This document shows positions 58,467-64,000 of a stretch of 64,000 nt of DNA, one piece after another. The position numbers were made by a program, and so were the translations under genes. The notes beneath the pieces were generated by a model, which was not told the origin of the DNA, made no database searches, and worked only from the letters and a program-made list of their open reading frames with translations. Each line of letters starts with the position of its first letter. Within the stretch, counting starts at the first letter, position 1. The stretch comes from CAVQWT01 sp963810815 (GTDB taxonomy: Bacteria > Pseudomonadota > Gammaproteobacteria > Burkholderiales > Casimicrobiaceae). Location of the stretch: assembly GCA_963810815.1 (NCBI GenBank), contig CAWEPB010000009.1, forward strand, positions 1 to 64,000, written 5' to 3'.

Positions 58467-59531
58467 TCAGATGCTCGGGAACGACGTCGGCGTGCCTTCG
58501 ACCTGCGCGCCGGCGCCATTGTTGTCGCGGACGCGGTTGTTCTGGTTGGTGTAGATCGTCGCGCCGTTGACCGACGACAGCCCGAAGCTGCTGTTGCCGG
58601 CGATGGTGTTCACCGACGCCGTCAGCGTCGACAGCGCGCCGTCGGCGCGGATTCCGATGCCGTTCGCCGAGACCATGTTGTCCGACGCGGCCAGCGACGC
58701 GGTGCCGCCGCCGCCCGACGAGACGTAGCTGCCGAAGTTGACGTTGCGCGCCATCGTCGTGCGCGTCGCGAAGCCTTCGACCTTGGTGCCCGCCGAAACG
58801 GCTTCGAGTACGAGCCCGGAGCCCGCGTTGCCGGTCAGCGTCGAGTTTTCCAGCGTGATCTTGGTCGAGATCCCGGTCGCGCCGGACGCGTACACCCCGT
58901 GCTGGCCGTTCTCGCCCAGCATGCTGTCGCGCACCGACACCTGCGCGCCGTTCGACAGCGACACGCCGGCCAGCGCGTTGCGCTCGGCACGCAGCCGGCT
59001 GATCGTTGCCGACGCGGCCGACGCGATCTGCACGCCGTCGCTGCCGTTGCCGCGCACGGTCACGTCGCGGATCAGCACGTCGGCCGCGGCGGTCACGGCG
59101 ATGCCGGCCGAGTTCATGTTGGCGATCATGCAATCCTCGATGAACAGCGCATCGCCCTGGACGAAGCTCACGCCCTTGCCGCCGCCCTGGCCGTTGATCG
59201 AAAGGCCGCGCAGCACGACGGAGATGTTGGCGCCGTTGACCGTGATGCCGTCGCTGCCGGGAAACACCGAGATGCCGGCATAGGTGCCCGACGGCGACTG
59301 GATGGTCACCGACTTGTTGATCGTCGCGCTGCCGTAGCCGCCCGAACCGAGCACGATGATCTCGCCGCCCGGATCGGTGGCCGCGAGCGCCACGGCGATC
59401 GACCGGCAGGGCTGCGTGGTGCTGCACGGATTCGCATCGGATCCGGACGTCGAGATGAACGTCCGCTGGACCGCGAACGCGGGCAGGCTGAAGGTGGCGG
59501 CGAGGGCGACGGCGAGCAACTTGCGGGGCAT
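58467..59531 (-). CDS. Secreted right-handed parallel beta-helix protein
   Basis: A 354-residue protein: signal peptide (MPRKLLAVALAATFSLPAFA), then repeated beta-helix rungs such as GISVFPGSDGITVNGANI, VLIRDVTVRGNGSDGVQI, SVRDSMLGENGQHGVYASG and NMVSANGIGIRADGALSTL, each about 20–24 residues with Asn-Gly turns, covering residues 60–330. There is a conserved-looking Cys pair (NPCSTTQPC) near residue 35. Similar in type to the protein at 17596–18516, but not closely similar in sequence. No sorting signal or anchor is seen, so secretion to the periplasm or exterior is expected. It lies downstream of the sortase on the same strand. Confidence 0.7.
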   Translation of the reverse strand: MPRKLLAVALAATFSLPAFAVQRTFISTSGSDANPCSTTQPCRSIAVALAATDPGGEIIVLGSGGYGSATINKSVTIQSPSGTYAGISVFPGSDGITVNGANISVVLRGLSINGQGGGKGVSFVQGDALFIEDCMIANMNSAGIAVTAAADVLIRDVTVRGNGSDGVQIASAASATISRLRAERNALAGVSLSNGAQVSVRDSMLGENGQHGVYASGATGISTKITLENSTLTGNAGSGLVLEAVSAGTKVEGFATRTTMARNVNFGSYVSSGGGGTASLAASDNMVSANGIGIRADGALSTLTASVNTIAGNSSFGLSSVNGATIYTNQNNRVRDNNGAGAQVEGTPTSFPSI

Positions 59532-59720
59532 CGGGGCAACTCCCAGGAATGGTGCCGTGAAACGGGGCGGACGATTGACGCGGCGGCAGCGCGGGGCTGC
59601 CGTCCTCGGATACAACCCCCGGGCAGCGAGGGTCAGCAGCCGCACAGTATAAGCCCGCAAGTCCGCTTCGCCCGCGCGGGCCTGCGGGCTCGGCGGCCCG
59701 ACCCCCGGCCCGGCCGTCGG

Positions 59721-59798
59721 GTCGACGCGTCGGCCTCGGCGGTCAGGTCGACGCGTCGGCCTCGGCGGTCAGGTCGACGCGTCGGCCTCGGCGGTCAC
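59721..59798. repeat. 26-bp tandem repeat at the sortase 3' end
   Basis: Three head-to-tail copies (starts 59721, 59747, 59773) of a 26-bp unit beginning GTCGACGCGTCGGCCTCGGC. The copy nearest the gene encodes the last residues of the sortase (TAEADAST then stop), so the other two are duplicated gene ends. Confidence 0.9.
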
Positions 59799-60548
59799 CA
59801 CCCGACGCCACGGCCCGCCGGGCACCAGCGCGTCGAACGGCCAGCAGGTGATCAGCGTCACCGTCGGCCGCGCGGTGTCGCGCGGCAGCGCGAGTTCGTC
59901 GATGTGGCGCGTGGCGAGAGAACGCACGCGGTAGTGGCGCCGCGTCCCGTCGGGGGCTTCGAGCACGAGGGTGTCGCCGACGGCCAGCGTGCGCAGGAAG
60001 CGGAAGTGCGTGTCGCGATGGGCGGTGAGGATCACGTGGCCGGATTCGCCCGGGCGCGCCGAGCCGGCGAGGTGCCCCGGCCCCCAGGCCAGCGTGCGCG
60101 CGCTGGCCCCGGCGAGCACGATCAGGTCGACCCCCTGCGCCGGCGCGGCGAGCCGGGCGATCGGACGGGTATCCGCCCACGGCCAGGGCGCGACGTTCGC
60201 CTCGCCCTGCTGCGTGCGCTGCCACGCCCGCTCGAGCAGCCACTGGCCGGTCTCGGCCTTCGCCCACAGCCACGCGCCCTGTCCAAGCGCGAGGGCGCCG
60301 GCGACCGCGAGCGCCGCGGCGGCCCCGAGGAGCGCGTTGCGCTGCGCGCGGCCGGGCGCCGGGCCAGGGGACCGCCGTGCCGCTGCGCCGGCGCGCGCGC
60401 CACGATCGGCCGGGGAAGACTCGACCCGGGGGAATCGAAACGCGATCCCCGGCGCGGCCGCGTGCATCCAGTTGCGGTCCGCGCCCCGGTCCGGGTCGAC
60501 GGGTCCTCCCCGCCCGACCGTGGCGAACGAGCGGTCGAAGCGGCGCAT
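59769..60548 (-). CDS. Class GN (marine proteobacterial-type) sortase
   Basis: A 259-residue transpeptidase, the enzyme of the dedicated sortase system. After a basic cytoplasmic N-terminus comes a membrane anchor (ALLGAAAALAVAGALALG, about residues 90–110), then the sortase barrel: WPWADTRPIARLAAPAQGVD, catalytic His in ILTAHRDTHFRFLRTL, and Cys235 in TLITCWPFDALVPGGP, with Arg in PWRRVV. The first ATG (60548) is used; an internal one at 60466 is possible. It lies five bases after the target-protein gene, so they form an operon. The C-terminus lies in a 26-bp tandem repeat. Confidence 0.9.
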   Translation of the reverse strand: MRRFDRSFATVGRGGPVDPDRGADRNWMHAAAPGIAFRFPRVESSPADRGARAGAAARRSPGPAPGRAQRNALLGAAAALAVAGALALGQGAWLWAKAETGQWLLERAWQRTQQGEANVAPWPWADTRPIARLAAPAQGVDLIVLAGASARTLAWGPGHLAGSARPGESGHVILTAHRDTHFRFLRTLAVGDTLVLEAPDGTRRHYRVRSLATRHIDELALPRDTARPTVTLITCWPFDALVPGGPWRRVVTAEADAST

Positions 60549-60553
60549 GGCGG

Positions 60554-62692
60554 TCAGCACCCGGGCGCCGGCGCCGCGCCGCGCTCGCGTCGACGGAGCA
60601 TCGCGAACAACCCGAGCGCCGCGAGCAGGGCCGCCGCGCCCCCGGTCAGCAGCGCCGGCATCGGCGTCGCCGTCTGCGGCACGCCGAGGATGGCGTCGTG
60701 CACCAGGCCTTCGGGCAGCGGCAGCGCCACGCGGCCCGCCAGCGGGACGGTCCCCGGCGGCGCCGTCGGGGTCGCGTCGACGGCGACCAGGCTGGTGTAG
60801 CGGCTGACCAGCCGGTGCTCGAGCGCGACGCGGACGACCTCGGCGCGCGTCGCGTCCTCGGGGGCGCCGTGACGCATCGCGTCCATCAGCGCGTCGATCT
60901 TCGCGCGGCCCCACAGCGCGCCGACGCCCGCCTGTGGCATGGCGCCGGCCAGCGGCAGGCGCGCGCTCCACGGCGCGCCGTCGAGCCGGCCGCGGACGAC
61001 CACGTCGCCGCCGCGCGCCGTCGCCGGCAGCGCCACCGTCATCGACAGCGGCTCGCCGGCGAAGAGATCGGGGAGCCGTGCCGGCCAGGCTTCCGCCGCC
61101 GCCGGCCACTCGACGGCGAGGTCGGTGAGGACCGGGCTCTCGAGCTTGCGGAACAGCGCCGTCATCTTCGCCGCGGTTTCGCGGACGTCGCCGATGAAGG
61201 TGTAGGTGCCGCGGCCTTCCTGCGCCGCCTTCTGCATGAACCAGGCGTTGGGCGCGGGCCCGATGCCGATCGTGTACAGCCGGCGGTCGCCGAGCCGCGC
61301 GCGGATCAGCGCGAACAGCGCGTCCTCGTTGCCGACCGCGCCGTCGGTCAGGAACACCACCTGGCGCAGCACCCCGGCGTCGGCATCGCCGGCGAGGGCG
61401 GCGGCGAGCGCGGGCAGCATCTCGGTGCCGCCGCGCGCGCGCAGGCCGGCGACGAACCGCTTCGCCTGCGCCACCGTCGCGGGGTCGACCGGCATCGGCG
61501 CGCCGAACAGCGATCGCGTCACCGAATTGAACTCGATGACGTTGAAGCGATCGCCGGGGGCGAGCCGCTCCAGCGCCCAGCCGAGCGCCTCCTTCGCCTG
61601 CACGATCGACACGCCCTCCATCGAGCCCGAGGTGTCGACGACGTAGGTGATCTCGCGCGGCAGGCGCGGGCCGCGGCGAGTCGCGTCGGCGGCCGGCGGC
61701 ACCAGCATCAGCAGCGCGTGCGTGGTGCCGTCGCGCGTCTCGCTGAACACCGCCGCGCCCGGCGCGGCGCCGGCGTCGGGCGTCCAGACGAGCTCGAAGT
61801 CGCGCGCGGCGGGCGCGTCGTCGGCGAGTTCGATCCGGTATCCGTGCCCGGGCAGCGTCTCGATGTTCGCGCGGTGGTAGCGGCTTTCGAGCTGCGCCAG
61901 CGGAAAGCCGGCGTGGAGATCGACGGTGAGCGTCGCGTCGAGTCGCGCGCCCGGCGCGGCGACCGGCGGGGTGATGCGGTCGGCGTCGGGCACGGCGTCG
62001 GTGGGCGGCGACAGCGACGGAAGGTCGGGCGTCGCCGCCGGCAGCGGCGCGCCGGGGATGTAGCGCGGCGTCACCGCCAGCGGAAAGCGCAGCCGGAACG
62101 CGCCGTCGTCGTATCGCAGCGTCTGCTGGTACTCGATGGTGACCGTCACGGTCTCGCCCGGCCCGACCTGCGCGACGCGCGTGGTGAACAGGTTCGGCCG
62201 TTCCTGGTCGACCAGCGCCGCCTTCTTCCCTTCCGACTTCGCCTGCTCGTACGCTCGCTTCGCCTCGCCGCGCTCGCGCACCACGCCCTCGATGACGCGG
62301 CCCGCGGTCTCGATGCGCATCCGGTCGACCGCGGCGTGCTCCGGCAGCGGGAAGCTGTAGATGCCCTCGCGCCACTGCGCAGTCGGATTGGCGAAACGCT
62401 GGACGACCAGCGTCCGCGCCACCAGGCCGCCGACGTCCATGTGCACGTCGGTTGCGACCCGCGGCGCGTCGATCCGGCCGCCGGCGCCGTCGTCGAACTG
62501 CAGCGCGCCGCCGGCACCGGGCGCCTCCGGCAGCGGCGCGGCCTGCGCGTGCGTGGCCGCGATGAACACGGCCAGCGCCAGCACCAGGCTCGCGAACAGC
62601 CCCACGCCGACGCCCTGCAGCGCGAGCTTCAGGAACTCCCGCCACCATCCGTCCGCGCCGACCCGCACCATCGCCTGCCGCTCGCCGCTCAT
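60554..62692 (-). CDS. Dedicated sortase target protein (VIT + VWA domains)
   Basis: A 712-residue surface protein. N-terminal membrane segment or signal (about 25–45), VIT domain (about 70–220, VARTLVVQRFANPTAQWREG and ERPNLFTTRVAQVGPGE), VWA domain (about 350–530, MIDAS motif YVVDTSGSMEG and FLTDGAVGN), and a C-terminal sorting-signal-like tail: PQTATP (residues 672–677), a hydrophobic helix ALLTGGAAALLAALGLFAML and RRR. This is the architecture of 'marine proteobacterial sortase target' proteins. The motif is GVPQTATPMP rather than LPXTG. The ATG at 62692 begins MSGERQAMVRVG; the gene is divergent from the response regulator. Confidence 0.9.
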   Translation of the reverse strand: MSGERQAMVRVGADGWWREFLKLALQGVGVGLFASLVLALAVFIAATHAQAAPLPEAPGAGGALQFDDGAGGRIDAPRVATDVHMDVGGLVARTLVVQRFANPTAQWREGIYSFPLPEHAAVDRMRIETAGRVIEGVVRERGEAKRAYEQAKSEGKKAALVDQERPNLFTTRVAQVGPGETVTVTIEYQQTLRYDDGAFRLRFPLAVTPRYIPGAPLPAATPDLPSLSPPTDAVPDADRITPPVAAPGARLDATLTVDLHAGFPLAQLESRYHRANIETLPGHGYRIELADDAPAARDFELVWTPDAGAAPGAAVFSETRDGTTHALLMLVPPAADATRRGPRLPREITYVVDTSGSMEGVSIVQAKEALGWALERLAPGDRFNVIEFNSVTRSLFGAPMPVDPATVAQAKRFVAGLRARGGTEMLPALAAALAGDADAGVLRQVVFLTDGAVGNEDALFALIRARLGDRRLYTIGIGPAPNAWFMQKAAQEGRGTYTFIGDVRETAAKMTALFRKLESPVLTDLAVEWPAAAEAWPARLPDLFAGEPLSMTVALPATARGGDVVVRGRLDGAPWSARLPLAGAMPQAGVGALWGRAKIDALMDAMRHGAPEDATRAEVVRVALEHRLVSRYTSLVAVDATPTAPPGTVPLAGRVALPLPEGLVHDAILGVPQTATPMPALLTGGAAALLAALGLFAMLRRRERGAAPAPGC

Positions 62693-62945
62693 GCCGCTTC
62701 CCCTGCTGGAGGCGGCCGGCGCCGCGATCCCGGGCGCCGGCCGTGTTGCGCGCCGGCGGCAGGGAAGGGGCTTGGAGTCCCGGGGGCGGCGGCCGCCGGC
62801 GATGCGCCGCCCTTGGGATGCATTGCGCGCCGCGAACGCGGCAGGCCGCGGGAGGGAAAGGGGCAGGGCGGCGACGGATTGTGGCAAACCGCTGACGGCG
62901 CGGCCCGGCCCGGCCGGGCGGCCGGGTGCGGGGTCCGCGCTGCGG

Positions 62946-62951
62946 TATAGT
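62946..62951 (+). promoter_or_regulatory. Candidate -10 of the sortase-system regulator
   Basis: TATAGT lies 36 bp upstream of the response regulator ATG, in the 295-bp divergent gap. The -35 region is a GC run with no hexamer. Confidence 0.35.
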
Positions 62952-62987
62952 CGGCGCCGTCATGACGTCGTCCGCTCAAGTCTCCGG

Positions 62988-63689
62988 ATGAGCCGCCGGA
63001 TCGCGCTGGTCGAGGACGAGCCCTCGCTCGCCGCCAACCTCGCCGAGGCGCTCACGCGCCACGGCTACGAGGTTGCGACGTACGCCACGCGCGCCGGGGC
63101 GCTGGCGGCGTTCCGGACGCGGCTGCCGGACCTCGCGCTGGTCGACATCGGGCTCGCCGACGACGTCGACGGCGGCTTCGAGCTCGCCCGCGAGCTGCGG
63201 GCGATGTCGGCGACGCTGCCGATCCTGTTCCTGTCCGCGCGCGACAGCGACTACGACATCGTCGCCGGCCTGCGGCTGGGCGCCGACGATTACCTGACCA
63301 AGGACGTGAGCCTGCCGCACCTCGCGGCGCGCATCGCCGCGCTGTTCCGGCGCAGCGACCTGCTGGCCGCGCCCCCCGCCACCGAGGACGTGCTGGTGCG
63401 CGGCGACCTGGCCCTCGACGTCAAGCGGCTGGCCGTGCGCTGGCGCGGCCAGCGCGTCGACCTCACGCTGACCGAGTTCTGGATGGTCCACGCGCTGGCG
63501 CGCTTCCCCGGCCACGTCAAGGACCGCGAGTCGCTGATGCGCGACGCCAGCATCGTCGTCGACGACAGCACGATCACCACGCACGTCAAGCGCATCCGCC
63601 GGAAGTTCCAGGCGATCGATCCGACGTTCGACCGCATCGACACCGTCTACGGCATGGGCTACCGCTGGCGTGCCGACGGCGGCGGCTGA
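62988..63689 (+). CDS. Dedicated sortase-system response regulator (OmpR type)
   Basis: A 233-residue receiver plus winged-helix regulator. The receiver (about 1–120) has ALVEDEPSLAANLAEAL, phospho-Asp in LALVDIGLADDVDGG, and Lys in DDYLTKDVSLPHL. The OmpR-type DNA-binding domain (about 135–230) includes LTLTEFWMVHALARFPG and DDSTITTHVKRIRRKF with the TVYGMGYRW wing. It matches the regulator of the proteobacterial dedicated sortase system. The ATG at 62988 follows CCGGATG. It is immediately followed by its cognate kinase. Confidence 0.88.
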   Translation: MSRRIALVEDEPSLAANLAEALTRHGYEVATYATRAGALAAFRTRLPDLALVDIGLADDVDGGFELARELRAMSATLPILFLSARDSDYDIVAGLRLGADDYLTKDVSLPHLAARIAALFRRSDLLAAPPATEDVLVRGDLALDVKRLAVRWRGQRVDLTLTEFWMVHALARFPGHVKDRESLMRDASIVVDDSTITTHVKRIRRKFQAIDPTFDRIDTVYGMGYRWRADGGG

Positions 63690-63691
63690 CG

Positions 63692-64000
63692 ATGCGGGTC
63701 GCGCTCGGCATCCGCGCCCAGCTGCTGCTGGTGCTGACGGTGTTCCTCGCGCTGCCCTGGCTCGGCTACGAGTACGTGCGCGAGCTCGAGCGCTTCCTCC
63801 GCGACGCGCAGGAGCGCTCGCTCGCGTCGACCGCGCAGGCGGTGGCGATCGCGCTCAACGACCGGCCGCGGCTGTTCGCCGGACCGGCCGACCCGATCGC
63901 GTCGTTCGCGCAGGAGCGCGCCGACGAGGAGCCGCGCGACGGCCTGCCGCCGTCGGCGTCGCCGGAGATCGCCCGCATCGTGCAGGGACTGTCGCGGACG
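63692..64000 (+). CDS. Dedicated sortase-system histidine kinase, N-terminal part
   Basis: Runs off the window (103 codons). The start is the ATG two bases after the regulator's stop codon. MRVALGIRAQLLLVLTVFLALPWLGYEYV is a signal-anchor or first transmembrane segment, followed by the periplasmic start (RFLRDAQERSLASTAQAVAIAL), a typical opening for the kinase of this system. The remaining sensor, HisKA and ATPase domains lie beyond the end. Confidence 0.8.
   Translation, partial: MRVALGIRAQLLLVLTVFLALPWLGYEYVRELERFLRDAQERSLASTAQAVAIALNDRPRLFAGPADPIASFAQERADEEPRDGLPPSASPEIARIVQGLSRT

Noticed and set aside
58467..59531. Second sortase substrate
   Set aside because: The beta-helix protein has no hydrophobic C-terminal helix, basic tail or PQTATP-like motif.
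59721..59798. CRISPR-like array
   Set aside because: The 26-bp units are directly adjacent with no spacers, and no cas genes are present.
59769..62963. One continuous minus-strand frame covering the sortase and the target gene
   Set aside because: Upstream of 60548 the translation is low-complexity Arg/Gly/Ala; the target is encoded in another frame with VIT/VWA motifs.

Overview
The window is a very GC-rich (about 70%) chromosomal segment, almost fully coding, from a Gram-negative proteobacterium, most likely a betaproteobacterium of the Burkholderiales/Rhodocyclales type. The pointers are the birA–coaX–SPOR cluster, a methionine synthase split into two adjacent genes, a Bug/TctC-type solute-binding protein, outer-membrane phospholipase A, several Lol-type lipoproteins and two thiolases. 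There is one tRNA (Gly, CCC anticodon). I see no rRNA, CRISPR array, prophage or intact insertion sequence.

Layout. 0–7.2 kb: a DUF748/AsmA-like envelope protein, then a three-gene operon (FecR-like secreted protein, heme-motif HAMP membrane protein, Ser/Thr kinase) behind a good sigma-70 promoter. 7.2–16.6 kb: a sulfatase maturase, an outer-membrane porin-like protein, a two-helix ion-channel-like protein, lipoproteins, a large Gly/Tyr-rich secreted protein, thiD, a LOG-family protein and pldA. 16.8–25.8 kb: tRNA-Gly, an acetyltransferase, a beta-helix protein, a K+/H+ antiporter, an EamA exporter, a beta-hydroxyacid dehydrogenase, a nickel/cobalt exporter-like protein, hisN and an epimerase. 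25.8–33.5 kb: a block bounded by an 18-bp inverted repeat and holding an AraC regulator, two methyltransferases, hppD, birA, coaX, a SPOR protein and a GNAT protein. 33.5–42.5 kb: beta-ketoadipate end-pathway genes (pcaF, pcaJ, pcaI), a rhodanese, the split metH, a cupin and a TTT solute-binding protein.

42.9–52 kb is a functional island: a PAS histidine kinase, a FixJ-like regulator, a receiver-only regulator, two paralogous secreted proteins of an unrecognised family, a large arylsulfatase, a small membrane protein and a patatin-like lipoprotein. The arylsulfatase needs Cys-to-formylglycine conversion, which the radical-SAM maturase at 7.2–8.5 kb could supply. 52–59.5 kb holds a second thiolase, a DUF5648 protein, an oligopeptide-type binding protein, an ArsC-like reductase, a hydratase and a second beta-helix protein.

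59.7–64 kb is the most distinctive region: a proteobacterial class GN sortase, its dedicated VIT/VWA target with a C-terminal sorting-signal-like tail, and a divergent response regulator/histidine kinase pair (the kinase runs off the end). This matches the four-part 'proteobacterial dedicated sortase system' known mainly from genome comparison.

Sequence quality: five genes (the large secreted protein, the LOG protein, pldA, a methyltransferase and hppD) carry seven apparent reading-frame breaks, nearly all single-base additions. They all lie between 10.7 and 28.6 kb. Most look more like assembly or read errors than real decay, and these genes are annotated here as single frameshifted genes.
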